Assembly (NCBI RefSeq): GCF_025854335.1
Contig: NZ_CP107716.1
Location: 1,791,001 to 1,855,000, forward strand
Direction: 5' to 3'
Length of the DNA stretch: 64,000 bases
DNA from: Pelagibacterium flavum
GTDB taxonomy: Bacteria > Pseudomonadota > Alphaproteobacteria > Rhizobiales > Devosiaceae
In this document: one piece after another, positions 16,422 through 24,313 of the stretch
Position numbering within the stretch: the stretch's first letter is position 1
Layout: the number at the start of each line of letters is the position of its first letter
The notes under the pieces: model-generated
The model's input: only the letters and a program-made list of their open reading frames with translations
What the model was told of the DNA's origin: nothing
Databases searched by the model: none
Position numbers and translations under genes: made by a program

Positions 16422-17099
16422 TTGGCTAGTACATTGAAGTTAAAAGCATTTGATCTTGGCAGGCAGGCGTCTTCGGCCGACGTGATATATGACGCGTTGC
16501 GAGATGCGATCATTCGGGGGGAGATCGAAGAGGGCGAACCGCTGCGCCAGGATACGATTGCGCAGATGTTCAACGTTTCCCGAATCCCGGTTCGCGAAGC
16601 CATGCAGAGGCTCGAGGCGCAGGGACTTGTCGTTTCAGAGCGCTACAAGGGGGTGATCGTCGCCTCTCTGAGTCACGACCAGATTACCGAAATTTTCCAG
16701 TTCCGCGCGCTCGTCGAGCCGACGGTGATCAAACTGGCGGTTCCGCTGATGACCCAGGCATCGCTGGACGCGGCACAGCGCTATTGCGACGCTTTCGCAG
16801 CAGAGACCGACCCTGTTCGCTGGGGTGATCTCAATCGCGATTTCCACACCGCGCTGTATAAGGATTCCGACAAGAAGTTCTTTCTCTCCATGATCGACAA
16901 GACCAACGATCTCGTCGAGCGCTATGTGCGGTTGGTGTTGTACCTGACAAAAGGGATGCGTTCGGCCGTCGCGGAGCACCAGGCGATCCTGGACGCCTGC
17001 AAGGCGCGCAAGCCCGAACTGGCTGCGGAACTGACGCGCCAGCATATCGATCAGGCCGGCAAGGCGCTTGTGGGCTTTCTGCGCGATCACCATCGCTAA
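16422..17099 (+). CDS. GntR-family regulator (FCD subfamily) of the hydroxyproline module
   Basis: A 225-residue regulator read from a TTG start; no in-frame ATG occurs before the DNA-binding domain, and a second TTG four codons later is an alternative. The winged helix is about residues 18-85 (VIYDALRDAIIRGEIEEGEP, then IAQMFNVSRIPVREAMQRLE). The C-terminal FCD ligand domain follows, with the metal-binding pattern around LNRDFHTALY and the C-terminal EHQAILDACKAR. It is divergent from the binding-protein operon with a 264-base control region between, and likely represses or activates that operon in response to hydroxyproline or an intermediate. Confidence 0.9.
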   Translation: MASTLKLKAFDLGRQASSADVIYDALRDAIIRGEIEEGEPLRQDTIAQMFNVSRIPVREAMQRLEAQGLVVSERYKGVIVASLSHDQITEIFQFRALVEPTVIKLAVPLMTQASLDAAQRYCDAFAAETDPVRWGDLNRDFHTALYKDSDKKFFLSMIDKTNDLVERYVRLVLYLTKGMRSAVAEHQAILDACKARKPELAAELTRQHIDQAGKALVGFLRDHHR

Positions 17100-17171
17100 C
17101 TCGCCGCTGCACCGAAATTTTCACTGGTATTGCCGCCCTGCCGCGCCCGCTTGGTGAACGTCTCATGGCGT

Positions 17172-17196
17172 GGAACGAAGCGGCCATCGGGGCATT
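17172..17196 (+). promoter_or_regulatory. Candidate sigma-EcfG-type promoter for the SDR gene
   Basis: GGAAC (17172-17176), a 16-base spacer, then CATT (17193-17196), 32 bases before the start codon. The alphaproteobacterial general-stress sigma factor reads GGAAC-N16/17-CGTT, with the last two T most conserved; here the second base of the -10 is A instead of G. Confidence 0.45.
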
Positions 17197-17228
17197 GATC
17201 GCGCAGGATTTTCTGCGGAGAAAGCGTC

Positions 17229-18074
17229 ATGGCCGGTCAACCAGCTCAACATCAGGAAAAGCAACCGGGCCGCGAGGGGGCGATGAACCCAGAGCCGGAA
17301 TACGCGCCGCTATACCCGGGGAGCGGGCGACTCGATGGTAAGGTTGCCATCGTAACTGGTGGGGATTCGGGTATCGGACGCGCTGTCAGTGTGCTGTTCG
17401 CCAGAGAAGGCGCCAAAGTTGTCATAGTTTATCTCGATGAAGACGATGACGCCGAAAAGACCCGTCAGCTTATTGAAGCAGAGGGCGGCGAGGCGCTGGT
17501 AATCGCCGGAGATGTCGGTGATCCCGCGTTTTGCGGAGCGGTCGCCGAGCGCGCCATTGCCGCTTTCGGCCAGATCGACATCCTCATCAACAATGCGGCC
17601 GAGCAGCATGTGCGTGAGGATATCGCCGAGCTTGACGCGGACGCGATGAAGGCCGTCTTCGAGACCAATATCTACGGCTATTTCCATATGGTTCAGGCGG
17701 TCCTCGATCATTTGGAATCGGGTGCGCGGATCATCAATACCGCATCCATCGTCGCCTACCGTGGTCACCCGCAGCTTATCGACTACGCCATGACCAAGGG
17801 CGCTATCGTCGCCCTCACGCGTTCGCTATCGGACCGCTTTGCCGACAGGGGCATTCTGGTCAATGCGGTTGCCCCCGGGCCAATCTGGACGCCGCTCATT
17901 CCGGCCAGCTTTCCTGCCGAGAAGGTGGAAAAATTCGGCACTAATACCCCGCTCGGGCGACCGGGCCAGCCCAATGAGGTGGCGCCCGCCTATCTGCTGC
18001 TGGCATGCGAGGACGGACGATATATGACCGGGCAAACCATCCATGTTAACGGCGGCGACTATTCGAGTAGTTGA
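17229..18074 (+). CDS. SDR-family oxidoreductase, stress-protein (YhdF/GSP39) type
   Basis: A 281-residue short-chain dehydrogenase with a polar, disordered-looking 35-residue leader (MAGQPAQHQEKQPGREGA). The NAD(P)-binding GGDSGIGRAVS is near residue 45, NNAAEQH near 122, the catalytic Ser in NTASIVAY near 170 and Tyr/Lys in YAMTKGA near 185-189, then PGPIWTPL. Leader plus GGDSGIGR and NNAAEQ are typical of the general stress protein 39 group, whose substrates are not known. A GGAAC-type promoter lies just upstream, which fits stress control. Confidence 0.9.
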   Translation: MAGQPAQHQEKQPGREGAMNPEPEYAPLYPGSGRLDGKVAIVTGGDSGIGRAVSVLFAREGAKVVIVYLDEDDDAEKTRQLIEAEGGEALVIAGDVGDPAFCGAVAERAIAAFGQIDILINNAAEQHVREDIAELDADAMKAVFETNIYGYFHMVQAVLDHLESGARIINTASIVAYRGHPQLIDYAMTKGAIVALTRSLSDRFADRGILVNAVAPGPIWTPLIPASFPAEKVEKFGTNTPLGRPGQPNEVAPAYLLLACEDGRYMTGQTIHVNGGDYSSS

Positions 18075-18118
18075 GCCTGTACGGCCACGAGCGTGATGGC
18101 TGGAAAAATCGCCGGCCG

Positions 18119-18316
18119 CTAGAGTTTGACCACGGTACGGGAGGCCGCGCTCTGGCTCAGCAAAGCAAGGCGGATCAGGCTGTGATCGCGACATTTGTGC
18201 GTATTGGCAATCCGCACGGCAGCTTCTTCGAGCTTGAGCAGGCGGCGGTCGTGTTGCGCGACCTCCTCACGCACCGATTGCGCGACGGTTTTCTGAGTTT
18301 CCATAAACGGCTCCAT
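18119..18316 (-). CDS. Small hypothetical protein
   Basis: A 65-residue reading frame with a good ribosome site (AGGAG six bases before ATG) in the otherwise empty 386-base gap between the SDR and Ku genes. The first half is charged and helical (METQKTVAQSVREEVAQHDR then RLLKLEEAAVRIANTHK). It has no signal or membrane segment and I recognise no domain. Without a match in other genomes it may be spurious; if it is false, the gap holds only the promoter candidate described for Ku. Confidence 0.4.
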   Translation of the reverse strand: MEPFMETQKTVAQSVREEVAQHDRRLLKLEEAAVRIANTHKCRDHSLIRLALLSQSAASRTVVKL

Positions 18317-18399
18317 CTTAGGCTCCTAACTTATAGCACCGGCTCGGCGATGCATTAACCTGGGTTAGTGGCTGCCCGAGGGGATCGGCTGCCCCATTT

Positions 18400-18425
18400 G
18401 GAACCCGCATTCGTCTCTGTGAATT
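18400..18425 (+). promoter_or_regulatory. Possible sigma-EcfG-type promoter for ku-ligD
   Basis: GGAAC (18400-18404), a 17-base spacer and AATT (18422-18425), 35 bases before the Ku start. Only the two T of the -10 match the usual CGTT, so this is the weakest of the GGAAC sites. ku genes in rhizobia are known to belong to the general stress regulon. Confidence 0.3.
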
Positions 18426-18460
18426 GAATCGGCAACGCCGTTTATGTTCAGGACAGCCCC

Positions 18461-19318
18461 ATGCCCTCTGCACGTCCCGTCTGGAAAGGTCAGATCAGAT
18501 TGTCTCTGGTGGCCATACCGGTCGAGCTCTATTCCGCTTCGAAAACCGGCGCCCGTCTGTCTTTCCGGCAGATTCATGGGCCCTCGGGCAAGCCGGTCAA
18601 GTACGAGAAGGTCGTGCCCGGCATCGGACCCGTTGATTCCGACGAAATTCTCAAGGGCTTCGAATACGAAAAGAATGATTTTGTCCTGCTCGAGGACGAG
18701 GAGATCGATGCCGTCAAGCTCGAGACGCGCAAGACACTCGAACTTGTGCAATTTGTCGGCGGCTGTGAGATCGATCCGATCTATTTCGACAAATCCTATT
18801 ACGTCGTGCCGCAGGACGAGTTGGCAGAGGACGCCTTTCGTGTGGTGCGCGATGCCCTGCGGTCCACCGAAAGGGTCGGGTTGGGGCAGATCGCCATGCG
18901 AGGACGCGAATATATTTGTGCCCTGAAACCGTGTGGCACCGGACTCTTGCTCGAAACACTTCATTATGAAGATGAGATTCGAAAGTCAGATCCATTCTTT
19001 TCCGGCATATCGAAAACCAGGGCGGAAAAGGATCTGCTCGACGTCGCCACCCAGCTTATCGAGCGCAAGACGGCACCGTTTGAGGCAGAAAAGTTCAAGG
19101 ATCACTATACCCAGGCCCTGCGCGCCCTTGTCGACAAGAAGCTCAAGTCGAAAGGCAGGAAAAAGATTGCCGCCGATACCGAAGAGCCAACGGCCGCGGA
19201 ATCCAAGGGCAATGTGATCGATCTTATGGATGCCCTGAAATCCAGCCTCGAAGGTACTGGCGGGCGTAAGAAGCCCGCAGCGAAATCCGCCAAATCCACG
19301 CGTAAGAAGGCAAGTTGA
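18461..19318 (+). CDS. ku: Ku protein (non-homologous end joining)
   Basis: A 285-residue bacterial Ku. It begins MPSARPVWKGQIRLSLVAIPVELY, the conserved start of the Ku bridge domain, and includes EDEEIDAVKLETRKTLELVQFV and YYVVPQDELAEDAFRVVRDAL. The C-terminal tail is rich in Lys and Ala (KKPAAKSAKSTRKKAS), as in rhizobial Ku, where it helps DNA binding. Ku forms a homodimer ring on DNA ends and recruits LigD, whose gene begins two bases after the Ku stop. Confidence 0.97.
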   Translation: MPSARPVWKGQIRLSLVAIPVELYSASKTGARLSFRQIHGPSGKPVKYEKVVPGIGPVDSDEILKGFEYEKNDFVLLEDEEIDAVKLETRKTLELVQFVGGCEIDPIYFDKSYYVVPQDELAEDAFRVVRDALRSTERVGLGQIAMRGREYICALKPCGTGLLLETLHYEDEIRKSDPFFSGISKTRAEKDLLDVATQLIERKTAPFEAEKFKDHYTQALRALVDKKLKSKGRKKIAADTEEPTAAESKGNVIDLMDALKSSLEGTGGRKKPAAKSAKSTRKKAS

Positions 19319-19320
19319 GA

Positions 19321-21783
19321 ATGGCCCAGGCCCGCGACCTGCTCGACGAATACCGCGCAAAGCGGGATTTCACGAAAACCAGCGAGCCCAAGGGAGGCAA
19401 GGGCGCGGCCTCTGGCAACGTCTTTGTCGTGCAAAAGCACGACGCAACGCGGCTCCATTACGATTTTCGGCTCGAATATGAAGGCGTGCTCAAGAGCTGG
19501 GCCGTGACGCGCGGCCCCAGTACCGATCCAGCCGACAAGCGGCTTGCCGTCCGGACCGAAGATCATCCGCTCGACTACGCCACCTTCGAGGGCATAATTC
19601 CCAAGGGACAGTATGGCGGCGGCACCGTCATGCTCTGGGATTTTGGCACCTGGGAGCCCATTGAAGATCCCAAAAAGGGGTTCAAGTCGGGCAAGCTCAA
19701 GTTTCGCCTCAAGGGCGAGCGGATGAAAGGCGATTGGGCCTTGATACGCATGAAGCCGAAAGCCGGCGAAAAGCGCGAGAACTGGCTGCTCATCAAGGAA
19801 CACGACGACTTCGCCACCGACGGCGGCTCCGAACTTCTCGACGAGGACACGAGCGTGTCGACCGGCCGCAAGATGGCCGCCATCGAAAAGGGCAAGCCAC
19901 CGGCAAAAAAGGCAAAGGCGGATGAGCGACCTTTGCCGAAATTTGTCGAACCCCAGCTTGCAACCCTGGTCGATAGCGTCCCGACAGGCAATGACTGGCT
20001 GTTTGAGATGAAATATGATGGCTATCGCTGCGTGGCTGCTGTTTCAGGCGAAAATGTCCGGCTCTACACGCGCAACGGGCTCGACTGGACCGACAAGTTC
20101 GCTTCCCTGGTCGCGCCGATGTCGATGCTGACGAAATCGAGCGCGCTGCTGGATGGGGAGATTTGTGCTTTTGATGAAAGCGGCAAGACCAGTTTCTCGA
20201 CCCTGAAGTCGCGCCTTTCCGAAGGTGGACCTCTCGTCTATTTCGCGTTCGATCTTCTTGAGATCGATGGCAAGTCATTGCGGTCCAAGCCGCTTTCAGA
20301 GCGCAAGGCGGCACTGGAAGACCTTTTGGGTCGCCGCACGCGCCACGATCCGATCCAGTTCTCGCCAGACATCGCCGGCAAGGGTGAGGAGGTTTTTTCT
20401 GCCATTTGCGAGGCCGGTCACGAGGGTATTATCGCCAAACGCGAAACGGCGCCGTACCGCTCCGGTCGCGGCAAATCCTGGCTCAAGGTCAAATGCACCC
20501 TGCGGCAGGAATTCGTCATCGTTGGCTGGTCTCCGTCCGAAAAGCGGCGCGGCGTTTTCGCGTCGCTGCTGCTGGCCACCCAGGAAGATGGAAAGCTGGT
20601 CTATCGCGGCCGTGTAGGCACGGGATTTTCCGATGATTTGCGGTCCAACCTCCAAGCGATGCTGGAAAAGGATGCCCGCAAGACCGCACCCCTGAGCGGG
20701 GTGCCGCGCGAAATGGCGCGCGGCGCTCACTGGGTTTCGCCGCGCCATCTGGCCGAGATCGCCTATACCGAGCTGACGCCGGATGGCGTTCTGCGCCATC
20801 CTTCGTTCTTGGGATTGCGGGAGGACAAGCTGGCAAAAGACATCAGCCTGGAACAACCGGCCAAGGCCAAAGGAAACAAAGCCATGTCGCTGAGTGAGGA
20901 TTTGGGGATCGCCGCCGCGGAAAAGGCTGGCATCAAGCTCTCGAGCCCGGAAAAGGTGCTTTATCCCGGGCAAGGGGTGACCAAGGGAAAGCTCGCCGCC
21001 TATTATGCCTCGGTGGTCGAGGCGATGATGCCTTACATCGCCGATCGTCCGTTGAGCCTTGTGCGCTGTCCCGCTGGCCGCGCCAAGCAGTGCTTTTTCC
21101 AAAAGCACGACACCGGCGGGTTTGCGCAGGGCATGGATACTGTCCAGATCACTGAAAAGGACGGCAAGTCCGACAGCTATTTCACCTTGAACGGTCTTGA
21201 GGGGCTTCTGGCGGGCGTGCAGATGGGCGTTCTGGAGTTCCATATCTGGGGCTCGCGGCGCGATGCCGTTGAAAAGCCGGACAGGATTGTCTTCGATATT
21301 GATCCGGATGAGGGCCTCGATTTCGGCGACGTCAAATCCGCCGCGCTCGATATTCGCGATCGGCTTGCCGACCTGGGCCTTCAAACCTTTGCCATGGTAA
21401 CCGGCGGCAAAGGTATCCATGTGATCGCGCCGGTCACCCGCCGCGCCGAATGGCCGGACGTCAAGGCGTTCGCATCGGGGTTTGCAAAGCAGATGGCCGA
21501 GGATGAACCTGATCGATTTACGGCAACGCTTTCCAAAAAGGCCCGTAAAGGCAAAATGTTCATCGACTATTTGAGGAATGAACGGGGATCGACAGCGATC
21601 GCGCCTTACTCCACCCGGGCCAAAGAAGGGGCGCCCGTCGCTGTGCCCGTGGGTTGGGACGAGGTCGAGACGCTGGCCTCGGCCAACGGCTTTTCCCTTG
21701 AAGCGGCAGTCGAGCGGTCGCAAACCAATCCCTGGCCCAGCTACGCAAAGCTGCGTCAGTCGCTCCCCAAAACCAGCAAATAG
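19321..21783 (+). CDS. ligD: ATP-dependent DNA ligase D (phosphoesterase-ligase-polymerase)
   Basis: An 820-residue three-domain repair enzyme in the order phosphoesterase, ligase, polymerase. The 3'-phosphoesterase (about 30-165) shows FVVQKHDATRLHYDFRLE and IPKGQYGGGTVMLWDFG. The ligase (about 210-520) has the adenylation motif EMKYDGYRC with its lysine near 227, LLDGEICAFD and KVKCTLRQEFVIVGW. The primase/polymerase (about 540-815) has DIDPDEGLDFGDV. Known role: end processing, gap filling and sealing in Ku-dependent end joining. ATG at 19321 is preferred over TTG at 19315. The 3' end converges with the Crp-family gene with no room between stops. Confidence 0.96.
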   Translation: MAQARDLLDEYRAKRDFTKTSEPKGGKGAASGNVFVVQKHDATRLHYDFRLEYEGVLKSWAVTRGPSTDPADKRLAVRTEDHPLDYATFEGIIPKGQYGGGTVMLWDFGTWEPIEDPKKGFKSGKLKFRLKGERMKGDWALIRMKPKAGEKRENWLLIKEHDDFATDGGSELLDEDTSVSTGRKMAAIEKGKPPAKKAKADERPLPKFVEPQLATLVDSVPTGNDWLFEMKYDGYRCVAAVSGENVRLYTRNGLDWTDKFASLVAPMSMLTKSSALLDGEICAFDESGKTSFSTLKSRLSEGGPLVYFAFDLLEIDGKSLRSKPLSERKAALEDLLGRRTRHDPIQFSPDIAGKGEEVFSAICEAGHEGIIAKRETAPYRSGRGKSWLKVKCTLRQEFVIVGWSPSEKRRGVFASLLLATQEDGKLVYRGRVGTGFSDDLRSNLQAMLEKDARKTAPLSGVPREMARGAHWVSPRHLAEIAYTELTPDGVLRHPSFLGLREDKLAKDISLEQPAKAKGNKAMSLSEDLGIAAAEKAGIKLSSPEKVLYPGQGVTKGKLAAYYASVVEAMMPYIADRPLSLVRCPAGRAKQCFFQKHDTGGFAQGMDTVQITEKDGKSDSYFTLNGLEGLLAGVQMGVLEFHIWGSRRDAVEKPDRIVFDIDPDEGLDFGDVKSAALDIRDRLADLGLQTFAMVTGGKGIHVIAPVTRRAEWPDVKAFASGFAKQMAEDEPDRFTATLSKKARKGKMFIDYLRNERGSTAIAPYSTRAKEGAPVAVPVGWDEVETLASANGFSLEAAVERSQTNPWPSYAKLRQSLPKTSK

Positions 21784-21784
21784 C

Positions 21785-22522
21785 TCAGGCGGGGACTGGC
21801 TTGATCTTGCCGGGATCGCGCAAGTGCAGATAGCCCGGAGAGAACAGGCCCAGTGTGGCCAGGGCATCGAAGTCGAACAGTTCGACCATGCCTGATTGGA
21901 ATGTGATCAGGCCCGATTTGCGCAGTTCCTGAAGCGTGCGGTTGACGTGTACGGTGGAAAGCCCCAGCACGTCGGCCAACTCGCTCTGGGTCAAAGGCAA
22001 GGGGAACCGGGGGCCGGTGGTGCGCGCAACAGCGGCGAGCCGAAGATAGACCTCGCACAGCAAATGGGCGACCCGTTCGAGCGCTGAGCGTTTTCCGATG
22101 CTGACCAGCCACTCGCGCGAAATCGATTCCTCAACCAGCGTCGTGCTCCAGAGCGCCCTTGTCGCGCGTGGCGAGGTTTCGAGCAGCTTGAGCAGCTTTT
22201 CGTTTGGAATGGCGCTCATCGAAAGCGGCGACAGGGCGGCCAGAAGGGGCTGAGTGCCACCTAGCACGAACTGACGAAGATCGATGATGTCGCCGGGAAC
22301 CAGGATCGAGAGTATCTGTCGGCGCCCGTCCGGCAGATCGCGGTAGCGGCAAGCAAAACCCTCGTCGATGACGTGAACGTGGTTGTCGATCAGCTTGCCT
22401 GTAAGGGTCGAACTTCGGGCCGAAAACTGGCGTGATTGGGCCGGAAGTGCCAGGAGGCCCGCGCGGTCCGCCGGTTCCAGGGGCATGTGGCTTTCGAGCC
22501 GGGCAAGGAGCAACTCGGTCAC
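21785..22522 (-). CDS. Crp/Fnr-family transcriptional regulator
   Basis: A 245-residue regulator with an N-terminal cyclic-nucleotide-type beta-barrel (about 20-140; IDNHVHVIDEGFACRYRDLPDGRR and ILSILVPGDIIDL in two runs) and a C-terminal helix-turn-helix (about 165-230; LTQSELADVLGLSTVHVNRTLQEL). I see no Fnr-type cysteine cluster, so oxygen sensing by Fe-S is not indicated. It lies 19 bases after the flavoprotein gene, likely in the same transcript, and near a stress-type promoter. Confidence 0.9.
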   Translation of the reverse strand: MTELLLARLESHMPLEPADRAGLLALPAQSRQFSARSSTLTGKLIDNHVHVIDEGFACRYRDLPDGRRQILSILVPGDIIDLRQFVLGGTQPLLAALSPLSMSAIPNEKLLKLLETSPRATRALWSTTLVEESISREWLVSIGKRSALERVAHLLCEVYLRLAAVARTTGPRFPLPLTQSELADVLGLSTVHVNRTLQELRKSGLITFQSGMVELFDFDALATLGLFSPGYLHLRDPGKIKPVPA

Positions 22523-22541
22523 GTGTTACACTTCTCCAGCT

Positions 22542-23162
22542 TCATTTGACGCTTGGGTAGGGCGTGTCGGTCAGCAGGCGGGCGAGATGAGCTGAAGTCT
22601 CTACGACCATCTTTGCCGCGCTTGCCACTGTTTCGGGAATTTCGTCGAGGTCTCGGAAGTCCGTCGAACTCATGGCCTCGCCAACCCAGTAGGAGACAGC
22701 GTTGGGCGCGATGGAAAACCCGACATCGTTGAGTGCCTGAAACAGTTCAGCCGATACATGATGCGCTCCATCCTCGTTGCCCACAACCGCTACGGCCGCA
22801 ACTTTCCCATAGCTGGGCATGCGCCCCGCGCTATCCTTTTCCGAAATGAAGGCGTCCATTCGCTCGAGCGCCCTTTTGATAACGCTCGACGGTTGCCCCA
22901 TCCAGACCGGTGTGCCGGCAATCAGAATATCGGCCTCCATAATCTTCTCGCGAATTTCGGGCCAGGCGTCACCGGGCCCCTCGTCCGAGGTCACGCCCGG
23001 CGGAATCTGGTGGTCGGCCAGTCGGACGGTCTCGCCGCTGATGCCGTGTCGGGCAAAACCTTCCATGAGCAGGTCGATCATGCGGTCGGTCGAGGAGGTC
23101 TTGCCGCTTTCCGACGGTTTGAGAGTGCCATTGAGTGCAAGAACCTTGAGAGGGGGAGCCAT
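22542..23162 (-). CDS. Flavodoxin-fold NAD(P)H-dependent FMN reductase
   Basis: A 206-residue protein of the NADPH-dependent FMN reductase/flavodoxin-like fold. LKVLALNGTLKPSESGKTSSTDRMI is the FMN phosphate-binding start (the pattern is longer and more polar than the usual GSxR), and ADILIAGTPVWMGQPSSVIKRALERM (in parts near residues 78-100) is the second FMN contact, followed by GKVAAVAVVGNEDGAHH. It likely reduces quinones or related compounds in the cytosol. It heads the transcript with the Crp/Fnr gene; a consensus GGAAC-N16-CGTT promoter lies about 100 bases upstream. Confidence 0.86.
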   Translation of the reverse strand: MAPPLKVLALNGTLKPSESGKTSSTDRMIDLLMEGFARHGISGETVRLADHQIPPGVTSDEGPGDAWPEIREKIMEADILIAGTPVWMGQPSSVIKRALERMDAFISEKDSAGRMPSYGKVAAVAVVGNEDGAHHVSAELFQALNDVGFSIAPNAVSYWVGEAMSSTDFRDLDEIPETVASAAKMVVETSAHLARLLTDTPYPSVK

Positions 23163-23263
23163 AATGAACTGTCTTGTTATTCGAGGTGGGGCTTAATTCA
23201 TGTTAATATCGCTTCAGCCGAATTTTGTTACCGACGGTGAACCGAATGGTTGTTGTCGGTATC

Positions 23264-23288
23264 AACGAGTGCATGGCGAACGCGTTCC
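23264..23288 (-). promoter_or_regulatory. Sigma-EcfG-type promoter for the flavoprotein/Crp operon
   Basis: On the reverse strand GGAAC (23288-23284), a 16-base spacer, then CGTT (23267-23264). Both boxes match the consensus exactly. It points to the flavoprotein gene, giving a leader of about 95 bases. Confidence 0.6.
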
Positions 23289-23390
23289 AACTGGACGTGA
23301 AGGCCAATCGCCTAATATGCTCAAATCGTGCAACGAAGTTTGCTGTCGATACTTTTGCACTCGGAGCGGCGGACGAGGCGGAGGAATTTT

Positions 23391-23792
23391 ATGAACTCGG
23401 CGTACCCAACATTGTGCGGGAAAGCCATTATGGTCGTGGAAGACGAATATCTGATCGCGCTCAATATCGAGATGGCGATTGTCGATCTGGGCGCGAACGT
23501 GGTCGGCCCGTTTTCTCAGATCGACGATGCACTCGCTGCACTGCAAGGCAGCACGAACCTTCCCGATGCCGCTATTCTCGACATCAATGTCAGGGGACAG
23601 CACGTTTTTCCCGTCGCCGACCGTCTTCACGAGCGCAGCATCCCGTTTGTCTTTGCCACAGGGTATGACAACTGGACCATTCCGAACCACCTCGCCCATG
23701 TGCAACGCTTTGAAAAGCCGACTGATCCGGTCCGGCTGATCCATGCGCTGGCTGACCAATTGGTGTCGCGCGACGCGTCGGGGGTGGCATGA
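23391..23792 (+). CDS. Stand-alone receiver-domain response regulator
   Basis: A 133-residue single receiver domain. The acidic pair is in VVEDEYLIAL (residues about 16-18), the phospho-acceptor Asp in AILDINVRG near 63, the Thr in FATGYD near 90 and the Lys in FEKPTDPV near 109. No DNA-binding or enzyme domain follows, so it probably acts through phosphotransfer or protein binding. The ATG at 23391 has a strong GGAGGAA site and longer readings are rejected. Its stop shares ATGA with the next receiver gene. Confidence 0.9.
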   Translation: MNSAYPTLCGKAIMVVEDEYLIALNIEMAIVDLGANVVGPFSQIDDALAALQGSTNLPDAAILDINVRGQHVFPVADRLHERSIPFVFATGYDNWTIPNHLAHVQRFEKPTDPVRLIHALADQLVSRDASGVA

Positions 23793-24295
23793 GCGCGCTT
23801 GAACAAGCGGATTCGGATTCTGTCGCCGGGAAATGCGTTCTCGTGGTTGAGGACGACTATGTCCTGGCACGGGAAGTGTGCAACGATCTCAAGAGCCACG
23901 GCGCCAATGTTCTCGGTCCGGCGCCGACTGTTCATTATGCCAGCCTTATCGTCGGGCGGCGGCGTCTCGACGGAGCCATTCTCGACATCAAACTGTTCGG
24001 GCAGGAGGTTTACGAACTCGTCGACGTGCTGATGGCGCGCGGCATTCCGATTATCTTTGCGACAGCCTACCAGAAAGACCATATCGACGCGCGCTATCGG
24101 TCCGTCGAGACACTCCACAAGCCATTGGACCTTGGGCACCTCAGGCGCAAGGTCGCCGCCTTCCGTCCGCAACGACCGTCCACCCCGGCCAAAGCTGCCG
24201 AACCTGTATCCGCGCCGCGCGAGGCGCGTGGGCACGAGACGGTCCAGGACCGATGGGCGCGACTGTTGTTCGACGCAATGCGGAGTGACACCTGA
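23789..24295 (+). CDS. Second stand-alone receiver protein with C-terminal tail
   Basis: A 168-residue receiver: VVEDDYVLAREV near residue 19, Asp in GAILDIKLFG near 66, Thr in FATAYQK near 92 and Lys in LHKPLDLG near 112. A basic/proline-rich linker (FRPQRPSTPAKAAEP) leads to a 25-residue tail without a known domain. It overlaps the first receiver by four bases and is followed by the HWE kinase gene 18 bases later, so all three are one operon. Confidence 0.9.
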   Translation: MSALEQADSDSVAGKCVLVVEDDYVLAREVCNDLKSHGANVLGPAPTVHYASLIVGRRRLDGAILDIKLFGQEVYELVDVLMARGIPIIFATAYQKDHIDARYRSVETLHKPLDLGHLRRKVAAFRPQRPSTPAKAAEPVSAPREARGHETVQDRWARLLFDAMRSDT

Positions 24296-24313
24296 TACGG
24301 CTCAGGAGGCCAT

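Noticed and set aside
20296..21867. 523-codon antisense frame over ligD
   Set aside because: Opposite the polymerase and ligase domains of LigD; no motif of its own.
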